The notes beneath the pieces are model-generated. The model was given only the letters and a program-made list of their open reading frames with translations. It searched no databases and was not told the origin of the DNA. 64,000 bases of DNA. Origin: Syntrophomonas wolfei subsp. methylbutyratica (GTDB taxonomy: Bacteria > Bacillota > Syntrophomonadia > Syntrophomonadales > Syntrophomonadaceae). Below are positions 8,794-18,135 of this stretch, piece after piece. Both the position numbers and the translations under genes were made by a program. The DNA lies in NCBI RefSeq assembly GCF_001570625.1, contig NZ_BBQT01000009.1, positions 1 to 64,000 of the forward strand, in the 5' to 3' direction. How positions within the stretch are numbered: position 1 is the first letter of the stretch; each line of letters opens with the position of its first letter.

Positions 8794-9812
8794 TCGGCTA
8801 CCCCCCTCTCCGCCTGACGGGGAGCACGCAGCTCTGCCAGTTGACGATAGAGTTCCTTTTCCTCTTCCGACAGATCATGGGGGAGGTCAATCTTGATCCG
8901 GGCATAGAGATCTCCGTTTTCCCCTTGGCGGGCGGGCATGCCCTTGCCTTTGAGCCGTAGTTTCTGCCCGCTGCGGCTTCCTGCCGGGACTTTAAGCGTT
9001 AGCTTTCGATCCAGAGTGGGCACGGTAACCCGGTCTCCCAGAACGGCCTGCTCTGGCCGCAAAGTAATTTCGGTTTCCAAATCCCGGCCCCGCAGCGTAA
9101 AAACAGGATGGGGGAGGATGCGAACCTGGAGATAGAGATCACCCCGTTCAGCTCCGCCCAGCCCCTCTCCTCCCTGGCCTTTGAGGCGAATGCTGCTGCC
9201 CTCGTGGACACCGGGAGGTATCTTTACCTGCAAGGTCCTGGCCTCGGAAACACTGCCGGTACCGCCGCAGCGCCGGCAGAATCCCCGGCCCGCCAAGCCG
9301 CTGCCCTGGCATTCCGGACAGGCGGCAGCCGTGGAAAGGGTTATGGACTTGCTGAGCCCGTGGTAGGCTTCCTCCAGGCTCAACTCAATAGTACTCTCTA
9401 TGTCCTGCCCCCTGACCGGAGCACTGCGGTAAGAGGCTCTCCGGCTTTGGCGGCCCGGCTCCGCGCCAAAAAGGCTGGAAAAGAACTCGCTGAAACCCTG
9501 CAAGTCCTCCGGGTCTATATTGCTGCTGCGATAGAAAACTCCATCACCAAAACCGGAGGAATCCACCCGCTCGCCATTTTTCCAGTTGGGGCCCAGGCGG
9601 TCATAGAGAGCCTTTTTTTCCGGATCACTGAGTACTTCATAGGCCTCATTAATCTCTTTGATTTTTTCTTCGGCTTCCTCCCGCTTCTTGCCGGAATGCA
9701 AATCGGGGTGCCACTTGCGGGCCAGCTTGCGGTAGGCTGCCTTTATCTTTTTGGCGTCGGCATCGCGCTCGACACCCAGGATTTTGTAATAATCAAGGTA
9801 ATTAACTGCCAT
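8790..9812 (-). CDS. J-protein with half zinc centre (DnaJ/CbpA-like)
   Basis: A 340-residue Hsp40. The J-domain (1-75) carries HPD at 35-37 and stimulates DnaK ATP hydrolysis. A G/F-type linker follows, then beta-sandwich client domains (~135-330; VPAGSRSGQKLRLKGKGMP). Classical DnaJ has four CxxCxGxG repeats binding two zincs and CbpA has none. This one has only two (CPECQGSG and CRRCGGTG, Cys165, 168, 179, 182), enough for one zinc. It lies 44 bases after dnaK and overlaps cbpM, so it probably serves this DnaK and the ClpB of the same operon. I leave the symbol open because it is between the two types. Confidence 0.9.
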   Translation of the reverse strand: MAVNYLDYYKILGVERDADAKKIKAAYRKLARKWHPDLHSGKKREEAEEKIKEINEAYEVLSDPEKKALYDRLGPNWKNGERVDSSGFGDGVFYRSSNIDPEDLQGFSEFFSSLFGAEPGRQSRRASYRSAPVRGQDIESTIELSLEEAYHGLSKSITLSTAAACPECQGSGLAGRGFCRRCGGTGSVSEARTLQVKIPPGVHEGSSIRLKGQGGEGLGGAERGDLYLQVRILPHPVFTLRGRDLETEITLRPEQAVLGDRVTVPTLDRKLTLKVPAGSRSGQKLRLKGKGMPARQGENGDLYARIKIDLPHDLSEEEKELYRQLAELRAPRQAERGVAE

Positions 9813-9856
9813 TTGGGCCCCTCCGTTTATCTATTTTCTTATCACTGCAAAAGTCT

Positions 9857-11728
9857 TTAGTTCTCTTCAAACTCGGCATCCACTACCTCAGCATTCCCCT
9901 CTGCAGCCGGGCCGCTTCTATCCGGCCCCGCAGCTGCGGGCTCTATATTATCCAGGCTGTAGGCCGCCTGCCCCAATTCGTCAATCAGCTCTTTCAGCCT
10001 ATCCAAGCCCGCCTTCTCCTCCAGGGCTTTTTTGAGCTCCTGCAAGAGTTCCTCTATACGGGCTTTTTCATGCAGCGGGAGCTGTTCGCCCACCGCTTTC
10101 AACTTGCGCTCCACCGTATAGCAGAGACTGTCACCCTGGTTCATTACCTCCACTTCCTGACGCCGTTTCTTATCCTCCTCGCTATAGGTCTGGGCATCTT
10201 TAACCATACGGTCAACCTCAGCCTTATCCAGGTTGGAAGAACCGCTGATGGTCACACTTTGTTCTTTCCCTGTAGCCTGATCCCGCGCGCTTACAGTCAA
10301 TATGCCATTGGCATCGATGTCAAAACTGACCTCGATCTGCGGAACACCCCGGGGTGCCGGGGAAATACCCTCCAGCTTGAACTGGCCCAGAGAACGGTTG
10401 TCCCGAGCCATTTCCCGTTCTCCCTGCAGTACATGAATATCAACCGCCGGCTGCTTATCTTCGGCCGTACTGAAGATTTCGCTGCGGCGGGCCGGAATAG
10501 TGGTATTGCGTTCAATTATACGGGTCATTATTCCTCCCATGGTCTCCACCCCCAGGGAAAGGGGCGTTACATCCAAGAGCAGTACATCTCTGACTTCTCC
10601 GGCGAGAACTCCGGCCTGAATAGCTGCTCCAACGGCCACAACTTCATCCGGGTTGACCCCCAGGTTGGGTTCTTTTCCGTTTAATTCCCGCACCAGCTTT
10701 TGCACCGCCGGTACGCGGGTGGAGCCCCCTACCAGTATTACTTCATCGATATCGCGAGCCGAAAGCCTTGCATCGTCTAAAGCCGCTTTCACCGGACCCC
10801 GCAGCCGTTCCAAATCTTCATGGATCAAATCCTCAAATTTGGCCCGGGACAGCTTCATGTCCAGGTGTTTGGCTCCAGAGGCATCAGCCGTAATAAAAGG
10901 CAAGCTGATGCTGGTTTCCAGCACGCTGGAAAGCTCTATTTTGGCTTTTTCCGCTGTTTCAACCAGCCTTTGCAAAGCCTGTTTGTCTTGCCGCAAATCT
11001 ATGCCGTAATCTTTCTTGAATTCTTCGGCCAGCCAATCCACAATAGCCTTGTCAAAATTGTCCCCGCCCAGGTGGGTATCACCGTTGGTGGACTTGACCT
11101 CAAACACGCCGTCACCCACCTCCAGGATAGAGACATCAAAAGTTCCTCCTCCCAGGTCAAATACCAGAATAGTCTGGTTGGCCTTTTTATCCAGACCGTA
11201 AGCCAGCGCAGCTGCGGTCGGTTCGTTTATTATCCGCAAAACATTAAGCCCGGCAATACGGCCGGCATCCTTGGTAGCCTGCCGCTGGGCGTCATTAAAG
11301 TAGGCGGGAACGGTAATTACCGCATCCTTGACCTTCTCTCCCAGGTATTTGGAAGCGTCCTCCACCAGCTTCTTTAAAACCATGGCGGAGATTTCTTCCG
11401 GAGCCAGCAGCTTGTCCCGGCTTTTGAAGCGAACAGCATCATTGGGTCCGGATACTACCGTATAGGGAAGCAGCTTGCGCTCGCTTTCCACCTCGGAATA
11501 ACGCCGGCCCATAAACCTCTTGACCGAATAAAAAGTGTTTTCTGGATTTAAAGCTCCCTGGCGCCGGGCAATCTGCCCCACCAGTCTTTCATTGTTGTCC
11601 TTAAATGCGACCACCGAAGGGGTGATGCGGTTGCCTTCAGCATTCACTATTACTACCGGGTCCCCGGCTTCTATAATGGCTACCACTGAATTGGTGGTAC
11701 CCAGGTCTATACCCACTGCTTTAGCCAT
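9857..11728 (-). CDS. dnaK: Hsp70 chaperone DnaK
   Basis: Hsp70 of 623 residues: ATP-dependent holding and refolding of unfolded chains in the cytosol. The nucleotide-binding domain starts [14 protein letters not shown] and contains [27 protein letters not shown] and [13 protein letters not shown]. The substrate domain has [17 protein letters not shown], and the lid ends in an acidic tail. The start is ATG 11728 with AGGAGG eight bases upstream; a longer frame from 11746 runs over that site. It heads the dnaK-dnaJ-cbpM-clpB operon. There is no grpE or hrcA here and no CIRCE operator is visible, so a second dnaK locus elsewhere is likely. Confidence 0.97.
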   Translation of the reverse strand: MAKAVGIDLGTTNSVVAIIEAGDPVVIVNAEGNRITPSVVAFKDNNERLVGQIARRQGALNPENTFYSVKRFMGRRYSEVESERKLLPYTVVSGPNDAVRFKSRDKLLAPEEISAMVLKKLVEDASKYLGEKVKDAVITVPAYFNDAQRQATKDAGRIAGLNVLRIINEPTAAALAYGLDKKANQTILVFDLGGGTFDVSILEVGDGVFEVKSTNGDTHLGGDNFDKAIVDWLAEEFKKDYGIDLRQDKQALQRLVETAEKAKIELSSVLETSISLPFITADASGAKHLDMKLSRAKFEDLIHEDLERLRGPVKAALDDARLSARDIDEVILVGGSTRVPAVQKLVRELNGKEPNLGVNPDEVVAVGAAIQAGVLAGEVRDVLLLDVTPLSLGVETMGGIMTRIIERNTTIPARRSEIFSTAEDKQPAVDIHVLQGEREMARDNRSLGQFKLEGISPAPRGVPQIEVSFDIDANGILTVSARDQATGKEQSVTISGSSNLDKAEVDRMVKDAQTYSEEDKKRRQEVEVMNQGDSLCYTVERKLKAVGEQLPLHEKARIEELLQELKKALEEKAGLDRLKELIDELGQAAYSLDNIEPAAAGPDRSGPAAEGNAEVVDAEFEEN

Positions 11729-11795
11729 CTTATCTCCCTCCTTCATTCACTGAGCTTTAGCTTTTTTTCTGTTATTTCCAATAGTCTCTAAGATT

Positions 11796-11824
11796 ATTAT
11801 AACGGCCTTATGGTTAATAGTCAA
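11796..11824 (-). promoter_or_regulatory. Sigma-A promoter of dnaK operon
   Basis: On the reverse strand TTGACT (11819-11824) and a perfect TATAAT (11796-11801) are separated by 17 bases, about 65 bases before the dnaK start. No TTAGCACTC/GAGTGCTAA CIRCE repeat is present, so control by HrcA is not supported. Confidence 0.75.
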
Positions 11825-11902
11825 TAAAGGTCAAAGATAAATTTTATAGAAAAAAGGAGACGCTTTTTCTGTTCTGCCAAACAAAAAGAACGACCCCTTC
11901 TT

Positions 11903-13651
11903 TTAAAATATTTTCAGCATCTCGCGGGCAATATTCTTAAAAACCGGAGCCGCATCTACTGCTCCCGATTCCCCTTCCTGCACCAGAACCAGCACGACCC
12001 AGCGGGGGTTATCCGCCGGAAAATAACCGCCAAACCAGGTATCCAAGGATTGCTCACCGTCTTCTTTCCAGTTTCCCGTTTCGCTGCTAGCTGTTTTTCC
12101 TGCTACCTTAATCTCGGCCAAAGCCGCATTTTTTCCTGTTCCCTCACTAACCACCAATTCCATAAGCTCTTGGACCTTGCCAGCTGTTTCCGGGCTGATT
12201 ACCCTTTCCTTGCGGCTTGCTGCTATCCTGCTTCGCTCCCCTTTGCTGTTTATAGTATAGCGCAGCAATGATGGGGCTTGCCAGAGTCCGTCATCAGCTA
12301 CGGTAGCCAGCAGGGAGGTTATCTGCAACGGGCTTAGCATTACTCCTTCCTGTCCCAGGCAGGCATTGCTGAGAGCTATCTTCCCCGGGTTGATCCTGAC
12401 ATAGGAACCGGGATGGTATGCATAGCCCAGCAGGGTTTCATCACATAAATGCAATTTATCCACATAGGTCAAGAGCTTTTCTCTTCCCAGTTTTTGACCC
12501 ACTTCGATAAATGACGGATTGCAAGAGCAGGCAAATGCCTGGGCAAAACTCAGCTCTCCGTGCCCTTCCTCCTTCCAACAGGAAGTGGACTGCGTCTCAT
12601 TGAAAAAATATTTTCCGGAACAATGGAACTTATCCCGCTCAGATACCAGGTTTTCCTCCAGAGCAGCCGTTGCCACCAAAATTTTGAAAAGCGAACCGGG
12701 ATGATAGCGGCTCAAGGCTCGGTTAATCAGACTGCTGTTCTGGTCATGTTGCAACAGGTATTCGATATGATAAGGATTGAATGACGGACGGCTGGCCATT
12801 GCCAGTACCTCCCTGCTGTCCACATCCATTACTACTACTGCACCTGATTTTACTTTGGCGGATATTTCCTTCTCCACTATTTCCTGAATTCTTTTATCTA
12901 TAGTCAAAACCACACTGCCCCTGGCCCTATCCTCTTCCTCATAGAATTTGAAATTTAAGCCTTTAATAACTGCCCCCCGCGCATCATAAACGGAAAGCAA
13001 TTCCTGGGGAGAGTTGCCTTTTTTAAGTAAAGCATCATAGCGTTTTTCTATTCCCGCCTGCCCTTCGTTATTATGGTATCCCCCGGTATAACCCAGAACA
13101 TGACAGCAAAAGCCGTCCTGGCGATACCTTTTAATCAAAGGGGCCACAGCAATCCCGGCCAGATTACGGGAAAGGACTCGCTGGATTTCTGCTTCACTCA
13201 GATCCGAAGCTATACGAACAAAAGCAGCTCCACTTTGGGCAGCCTGCCTAAATTGTTCTTGAATTTTCCTACTATCCTGCTTATTCAGAATCCGGCCCAG
13301 AATCTCGGCCGTCATCTGCAGGGTGTCTCTTCCGTAAATCTCATTACTGACAGAGCGGCTGCTTCTCATTTCGGCAGGCAGCCCATAAAGTGCGGTTGAA
13401 GTGTAACTCCCGGTTAAAGGCTGGAAATTTCTATCCAGTATTTCTCCCCGGGAGTATTCACTCAGTCTTATGCCCTGACTGCGCATGGCCGTTGCCTGGG
13501 CTGCCAGCTCCTGGCCTTTTATCACTTGAAAATAGGCAATCCTCAGGGCCAAAATCATATAAAGCAGCAAAATAAAGCTCATTAAAAAATAGAGACGCCG
13601 AAGCGGCAAAAGAAAAACCCCCTTTAAGCCTTTAGCCATAGCTTTGACCAT
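11903..13651 (-). CDS. Class B penicillin-binding protein (transpeptidase)
   Basis: A 582-residue PBP with one N-terminal membrane segment (about residues 15-40), a dimerisation/pedestal region, and a transpeptidase domain that cross-links peptidoglycan outside the membrane. The catalytic SxxK is SLFK with Ser320, the SxN motif is SCN in ACSCNPSF, and the third motif is KTA (AGKTASSETG) in place of the usual KTG. It is closer to the SpoVD/FtsI/PBP2 group than to bifunctional PBPs. No other cell-wall genes adjoin it. There is no good Shine-Dalgarno before ATG 13651 or the in-frame ATG at 13639, so the start is uncertain. Confidence 0.85.
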   Translation of the reverse strand: MVKAMAKGLKGVFLLPLRRLYFLMSFILLLYMILALRIAYFQVIKGQELAAQATAMRSQGIRLSEYSRGEILDRNFQPLTGSYTSTALYGLPAEMRSSRSVSNEIYGRDTLQMTAEILGRILNKQDSRKIQEQFRQAAQSGAAFVRIASDLSEAEIQRVLSRNLAGIAVAPLIKRYRQDGFCCHVLGYTGGYHNNEGQAGIEKRYDALLKKGNSPQELLSVYDARGAVIKGLNFKFYEEEDRARGSVVLTIDKRIQEIVEKEISAKVKSGAVVVMDVDSREVLAMASRPSFNPYHIEYLLQHDQNSSLINRALSRYHPGSLFKILVATAALEENLVSERDKFHCSGKYFFNETQSTSCWKEEGHGELSFAQAFACSCNPSFIEVGQKLGREKLLTYVDKLHLCDETLLGYAYHPGSYVRINPGKIALSNACLGQEGVMLSPLQITSLLATVADDGLWQAPSLLRYTINSKGERSRIAASRKERVISPETAGKVQELMELVVSEGTGKNAALAEIKVAGKTASSETGNWKEDGEQSLDTWFGGYFPADNPRWVVLVLVQEGESGAVDAAPVFKNIAREMLKIF

Positions 13652-13718
13652 AGAAGAGGGATTCTATTCCTGTATATCACGGGGACGATCGTTGTTCTGT
13701 TCCGAATCTGCGGCCCGG

Positions 13719-13805
13719 CATACCACTAAAGCATTGCAAATTCAGGGGGGATATGGCTTCATGAAGGGGTCGAAGGTTGAACGCTTTTATCGCGAGGACC
13801 TATAA
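13719..13805 (+). pseudogene. Acyl-CoA dehydrogenase C-terminal ghost
   Basis: A forward frame reads KALQIQGGYGFMKGSKVERF and then YRED before a stop at 13803. This is the signature near the C-terminus of acyl-CoA dehydrogenases (Q-x-GGYG-x-n-VER-x-YRD; compare QVYGGYGY in the intact gene at 54008-55147). Only about 25 codons remain, with no start and no FEGT segment after it. It is a short leftover of a lost paralogue. The rest of the gap 13652-13972 holds no gene. Confidence 0.5.
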
Positions 13806-13942
13806 TCAGCATGGGCAGCAGCTAATTGAGTATCAAAGCACCATGTTGGCTCAGTAAAAAGAATAATCATTGTCAAAAATCAATTTGGGCAGTAAAGAGC
13901 AGTATTGACATGTGATATTATATAAGCTGAAAAGAGTGGTGA

Positions 13943-13965
13943 GAGCCGGGTTAATTGCCCGGCTC
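13943..13965. terminator. Hairpin after hicB / gap terminator
   Basis: A perfect 8-bp stem GAGCCGGG/CCCGGCTC with a seven-base loop is followed on the forward strand by TTTGGGTTT. It sits just beyond the hicB stop and could end transcription from either side. The tail is only moderately T-rich. Confidence 0.45.
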
Positions 13966-13972
13966 TTTGGGT

Positions 13973-14374
13973 TTAGTCTTGAATACCTAACTGCTGTTTT
14001 AAAGCTTTTTGCAGGGTTTGGGAGAAGTTAATGTCGGCTTCTTCAGAAACACGATTTAACCAAGCTGGGATGGTCAGGGTTTTTTTAATAGTTTTGTTGT
14101 CCATTTCTTCCCGAACAGGCGGCATATAGACGCTAACAGGAACAGTGAAGCAGCCTTTTTTTAATTCAATATTCTCTGGTAGGGTTGCGGGGGGAATTGG
14201 ATCGTTGTCATTTTCCATTCCCCAGAGATGTAGTTCTAATGCATCTTTAGCCATAGTCATGGCTTCTTCTAAAGAATCACCTTGTGAGAAGCAGCCGGGT
14301 AGATCGGGAAATCTAACTTCATAGCCACCTTCCGGGGCAGGTGTAAACACTGCCATGAATAAATATTTATCCAA
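13973..14374 (-). CDS. hicB: HicB-family antitoxin
   Basis: This 133-residue protein has a HicB N-terminal fold (FTPAPEGGYEVRFPDLPGCF, then SLEEAMTMAKDALELHL) and a C-terminal ribbon-helix-helix-like part (TLTIPAWLNRVSEEADINF) that would bind the operon operator. It masks the HicA RNase. The start is TTG 14374, preceded by AAGGAGG at nine bases; the ATG inside the gene would cut the first strand. It follows hicA by 33 bases. This order, hicA then hicB, is the classical one and is the reverse of the second pair at 58.8-59.2 kb. Confidence 0.88.
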   Translation of the reverse strand: MDKYLFMAVFTPAPEGGYEVRFPDLPGCFSQGDSLEEAMTMAKDALELHLWGMENDNDPIPPATLPENIELKKGCFTVPVSVYMPPVREEMDNKTIKKTLTIPAWLNRVSEEADINFSQTLQKALKQQLGIQD

Positions 14375-14407
14375 AATACATTCCTCCTTTTCGGGATTTA
14401 GCGGAGC

Positions 14408-14590
14408 TTATTTCAACCCCGCCTGTTTAATGATGTCGTGTAGGATTCCAGGTTTAATGTCTTTGTTGTGGTATGGAACTGTAATCTTATTTGTTTTAGT
14501 TGGGTGAATTAATTGTATATGCGATCCTCTTTGAGCTTTTTTCACCCAGCCATCTGTGTAAAGCAATTTAAGTAATTCTTTAGGTTTCAT
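14408..14590 (-). CDS. hicA: HicA-family mRNA interferase
   Basis: A 60-residue toxin with the small double-stranded-RNA-binding-like HicA fold: KELLKLLYTDGWVKKAQRGS then HIQLIHP, with the catalytic His in the GSH motif, and VPYHNKDIKPGIL. HicA proteins cleave mRNA and tmRNA. I chose ATG 14590, with GAGGAG about ten bases upstream. The much longer reverse frame from 14953 is an artefact of the repeat that begins 80 bases upstream. The repeat insertion at 14670-14990 may have displaced the native promoter. Confidence 0.88.
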   Translation of the reverse strand: MKPKELLKLLYTDGWVKKAQRGSHIQLIHPTKTNKITVPYHNKDIKPGILHDIIKQAGLK

Positions 14591-14669
14591 CCGCACAATC
14601 TCCTCGTAACTAAATATACACGTGTTATTTATACGTGTCAATGAAAAGAAAAAAGAAAAGAACATAAGT

Positions 14670-14990
14670 TTGACTCTACTGCAAAAAACCCTTTTTGTTG
14701 CATGGGGTTGCATAAATATGCAAAGCGAGCGTTGGCGAAGCATGGATGCTACACCCGGCGAAGACGAGCAGGCGAAAGGGGGCGAGCGACAGGATGTCGC
14801 GAGAGCGCCACCTCCCATGGACGGGAGATTGGCGCGGTACCCCTTGAGCCGCGAGACAAGCCGTTGGTGTTGCCCATGCGTAGCGCCCTGTCGGGCACAA
14901 CTGATGCTCCCTGCGGTCGCTATTAAGGACGCTGGAGCGGAATATTTATGCAAGCTAATGCATAATTATTACTTTTTGCAGTGGAATCAA
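14670..14990. repeat. MITE-like element, copy A1
   Basis: This 321-bp element has imperfect terminal inverted repeats of about 55 bp: the left end reads TTGACTCTACTGCAAAAA and the right end, complemented, TTGATTCCACTGCAAAAA. Both are followed by a second block ending TTGCATAAATAT. A second near-full copy lies inverted at 33575-33843, with fragments at 42272-42341 and 25593-25653. It has no transposase, and open frames inside it are not conserved between copies. From 14991 to the DUF4911 gene I see nothing. Confidence 0.75.
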
Positions 14991-15086
14991 GTTTGAAAAG
15001 GTGGGATAGCTGTTCAGTAATCTTTGCTGCGAAAGTTGAGTTAATTACTTAAGCACAGATGAATATAGCACCGGTATGGGGTGCGA

Positions 15087-15332
15087 CTACTCCCCGGCCC
15101 TCACTGGAGCAAGAAGTTCTGTTTCCATCCCATCCAAAACTTCAACGGGGAAAGGCAGGTTGTCCAGTATTCCTCTTATTTCGGGGATACTGTCTTCAGT
15201 TCCTCTTATTATTACCAGGCCTGAGCTAGAGCCAATAGTCGAAACGACTCCCAGGTGATCATAGGCCTCAATAATCTTGGTTAGCAGGTCAATTCGTTGG
15301 GGGATTAAGCGTAGAAAAATCTTATCCTTGAT
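15087..15332 (-). CDS. DUF4911-type protein, non-ATG start
   Basis: The reverse frame encodes about 81 residues: KDKIFLRLIPQRIDLLTKII, EAYDHLGVVSTIGSSSGLVI, IRGTEDSIPEIRGILDNLPF, ending in VRAGE. It matches the pattern of DUF4911 proteins that I recall next to U32 peptidase genes in Clostridia; function unknown. No ATG, GTG or TTG precedes the conserved start. The frame opens after a stop at 15333-15335, and the candidate start codons are ATC (15332) or ATT (15323), with GGGGGG seven bases before the ATC. It overlaps the end of the U32 gene, so translational coupling is likely. A rare start codon or a sequence error are both possible. Confidence 0.6.
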   Translation of the reverse strand: MKDKIFLRLIPQRIDLLTKIIEAYDHLGVVSTIGSSSGLVIIRGTEDSIPEIRGILDNLPFPVEVLDGMETELLAPVRAGE

Positions 15333-16557
15333 TTATCTTCCCCCCTTTTCTCAATATGGAAAATTCGGGCAGAGCGTGGTCAAAGGGAATTAAGACCTTT
15401 TGTTGGGGATGACGGGCCCGGTCCAGGGGCGCTAAATCTTCATCATATAGTTTCTCCAACACAAACCCTAAAAGCTCTCCTCCGGGCAATAGAAATTCCA
15501 GGTAATCGCCACAGCCGAAATTGGCCCTTTGTTGGAGTTCAATCAGGCCTTGCTGCTCGCGGTAGCCGGTAACGATAGCGCAGAATTCCGCCCGCAGCGG
15601 CATTTCTTCCTTGTCGATATCCTGGGCCCGGTCTTCTTCTCCGCCGATGAAAGCGCTGGTAAAGGGCCGGGTAGCGGTCTTGTGCAGCTCTGCCATCCAG
15701 GCCGACAATTCCTCTCTCGTAAAAGGGGTCGCTCTTTCTCTATACCGGTCTATGGCCTGGCGGTAAACACTGGCCACACTGGCAAGATAAAGCGGGCTTT
15801 TCATGCGCCCTTCCACCTTGAAGGCATCCACTCCCGCTTCCAGCAGGCGGGGGATATATTCCAACAGGCAAAGATCGCGCGAATTCAGTATATAACTGCC
15901 TCTTTCATCTTCCTCTATACCAAAATACTCCCCGGGTCTTTTTTCCTCGACCAGGGCGTAACGGTAGCGGCAGGGGTGGGCACAGGCTCCCTGGTTGGCG
16001 CTGCGACCGGTCATGTAGCAGGAGAGTAAGCAGCGTCCCGAATAAGAGACACACATGGCGCCGTGAACAAATATTTCAATCTCCACGCTGCTTTTCTTTT
16101 TGATTTCTTCGATTTCACCAAGGTTCAATTCCCGCGCCAGGACAATCCGCCGGGCTCCCAGATCCTGAAAAAAGCAAACCGCTTCATAGTTGCTTACATT
16201 GGCCTGGGTGCTTATGGTTAGCGGAATTGAGGGAGCATATTTTTGCGCCAGGCGCAATACTCCCAGATCGGATATTATGAAGCCATCTGGTTGCAAACTG
16301 GCCATTTCTTCCAGGTAAGCGGGCAATTTATGCATATCCCGGTTATGGGCCAGTATATTTACGGCCAGGTAGGCCTTCTTCTTTCTACTGTGGGCAAAGG
16401 CAAGTCCTTCCTCTATCTCAGCCCGGCTGAGGTTTCCGGCATAAGCCCTCAGGCCAAATTCCTTGCCGGCAAAATAAACGGCATCCGCGCCGAATAATAC
16501 TGCCGTTTTAAGTTTTTCCAGGGTTCCAGCAGGAAGGACCAGTTCCGGCTCTTTCAT
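15322..16557 (-). CDS. U32 family peptidase / tRNA-hydroxylation type
   Basis: A 411-residue U32 protein with an N-terminal TIM-barrel-like part (ELVLPAGTLEKLKTAVLFGA, DAVYFAGKEFGLRA) and the U32 signature around EIFVHGAMCVSYSGRC and MTGRSANQGACAHPCRYRY, whose cysteines bind an Fe-S cluster in RlhA/TrhP relatives. Members were first called collagenase-like, but the TrhP/YrrN-YrrO branch helps form 5-hydroxyuridine in tRNA, which suits this position near mltG, as in the Bacillus yrrN/yrrO region. ATG 16557 follows AGGAGG by seven bases. Substrate assignment is inferred. Confidence 0.88.
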   Translation of the reverse strand: MKEPELVLPAGTLEKLKTAVLFGADAVYFAGKEFGLRAYAGNLSRAEIEEGLAFAHSRKKKAYLAVNILAHNRDMHKLPAYLEEMASLQPDGFIISDLGVLRLAQKYAPSIPLTISTQANVSNYEAVCFFQDLGARRIVLARELNLGEIEEIKKKSSVEIEIFVHGAMCVSYSGRCLLSCYMTGRSANQGACAHPCRYRYALVEEKRPGEYFGIEEDERGSYILNSRDLCLLEYIPRLLEAGVDAFKVEGRMKSPLYLASVASVYRQAIDRYRERATPFTREELSAWMAELHKTATRPFTSAFIGGEEDRAQDIDKEEMPLRAEFCAIVTGYREQQGLIELQQRANFGCGDYLEFLLPGGELLGFVLEKLYDEDLAPLDRARHPQQKVLIPFDHALPEFSILRKGGKINQG

Positions 16558-16587
16558 AAAACAACCTCCTAAACAGCCCCTCATGAC

Positions 16588-16681
16588 CGCAACCTTAATA
16601 GTGACACCCGGCAGGGCGGAACATCAGGAGTACCCGCAACCTTAATAGTGACACCCGGCAGGGTGGAACACCAGGAGTACC
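16588..16681. repeat. Two tandem 47-bp units
   Basis: Two consecutive 47-bp units start at 16588 and 16635. They differ at only a few bases and contain CTTAATAGTGACACCCGGCA. Similar sequence is embedded in the MITE-like copy at about 33712-33762 and, inverted, at about 34770-34795, so this is a third small dispersed repeat rather than a local duplication only. Confidence 0.65.
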
Positions 16682-16831
16682 CGAAGGGTGCAGGGTGCAG
16701 GGTGGGAGCCACAACCACCGTTCAAGCGTGAGGGAGCAGGCTCTTGAACAGTAAGAGGGAGCAGGAAATAATTTAACCCCCTCACCCCTTACCCCTCATT
16801 TTTCTTACCAGCCCGGCATAACTACAGCTGC

Positions 16832-17869
16832 TTATTGTCCGTATTTTTTCTGCGCCCGGAGATGTTCACTATAGGTCCGGGAAAAGAAATGGCTCCCGTC
16901 TCCTTTGGAAACATAATAATAATAAGAATGCTCCTTAGGATTTAGAGCGGCATTTATTGAAGCCTCGCCCGGGCAAGCAATCGGACCCGGAGGCAGACCG
17001 GCATATTTGTAGGTATTATAGGGAGAGTTTACTTCCAGGTCGGCGTAGGTGACCAGCTCTTTATGCCTCTGCAGGGCATAGAGTACACTGGCGTCAATCT
17101 GCAACAGCATACCGGCATTCAAACGATTTAGTATCACACCCGCAATCATCGCTCTTTCTTCCGGCACCTGAGCTTCTTTTTCTATTAGGGAAGCCAGAGT
17201 GATGGTATGGTAAACACTCCAATTCTTAGCCTGAGCCTGCTCGGCAAACTTCTTTTGCCATACCTGCTCGAAATTGTTCAACATAAGCTCAATTGCCTGC
17301 CGGCAATTATAATCTTCGGGAACAAAATAAGTCTCCGGATATAAAAAACCTTCCAGCCGGTTCTCGTTCTCTAAAGGAAGCGCTTTTAAAAAAGCAAAAT
17401 CATAATCCTGTTTTATGCTCATATTCCATTCTTCCTGACTGCAAAGCTGTTTCTTAATAAGCAGTTGCCCAATCTGTTCCAGGGTATAACCTTCGGGAAT
17501 GGTAAAAGAAATATTGACTATCCGGCCCTGAACAATATCATCAACAATCTCTTTCAGCGACTGGCTGCGGCTAAAGCGATAGTGACCTGCCTTCAGGCTG
17601 CTATCATAACCATTCTTCTGGCAGTAGGCCAGAAAAACACTTTGCTTATGTATCAGCCGCTCATTATAAAGCAAGTCCGCCACCTGCCTGGCACCGGTTT
17701 TTTCCGGAATTACAATATCCACCATACTTTTATCAGCAGGATCCACCGGTTGGTACTGGCGAGCAATCATTTGTCCGGTAAAGAAAACTCCGGCCAGTAT
17801 TATAAATAAAACCGCCAGTATTATTGCTACAACTTTAGGTTTCTCCAATCTCAACTTTATTTCACTCAT
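16832..17869 (-). CDS. mltG: Endolytic murein transglycosylase MltG
   Basis: A 345-residue single-pass membrane protein (hydrophobic segment about residues 13-33) of the YceG/MltG family, which cuts nascent glycan strands and so sets glycan length. A LysM-like part includes IVNISFTIPEGYTLEQIGQL; the catalytic domain has ASLIEKEAQVPEERAMIAGV, with the conserved Glu in IEKEA, and LLQIDASVLYAL near the end. Bacillus and many Clostridia place mltG between the alaS-ruvX-DUF1292 group and the U32 peptidase, as here. A VanW-like gene and a heptamer repeat lie between it and DUF1292. Confidence 0.93.
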   Translation of the reverse strand: MSEIKLRLEKPKVVAIILAVLFIILAGVFFTGQMIARQYQPVDPADKSMVDIVIPEKTGARQVADLLYNERLIHKQSVFLAYCQKNGYDSSLKAGHYRFSRSQSLKEIVDDIVQGRIVNISFTIPEGYTLEQIGQLLIKKQLCSQEEWNMSIKQDYDFAFLKALPLENENRLEGFLYPETYFVPEDYNCRQAIELMLNNFEQVWQKKFAEQAQAKNWSVYHTITLASLIEKEAQVPEERAMIAGVILNRLNAGMLLQIDASVLYALQRHKELVTYADLEVNSPYNTYKYAGLPPGPIACPGEASINAALNPKEHSYYYYVSKGDGSHFFSRTYSEHLRAQKKYGQ

Positions 17870-18018
17870 TTCTCTCCACTTTCCTCAGCAATTTAATCCA
17901 TACTCCCTACCCTTCACCCATCAATTATAGTGATAAACAGAATCTTTTTGTGTCAACAACCCCGTCCCCATGTCATACTTTCTTCAGATCAGCGTCTGGC
18001 GACCATTCCGTCCTCCGA

Positions 18019-18134
<116 letters not shown>

Positions 18135-18135
<1 letters not shown>

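Noticed and set aside
14622-14996. Open frames of 70-180 codons inside the MITE-like element
   Set aside because: The two copies do not keep any of these frames and codon usage is poor; they arise from the high-GC repeat sequence.
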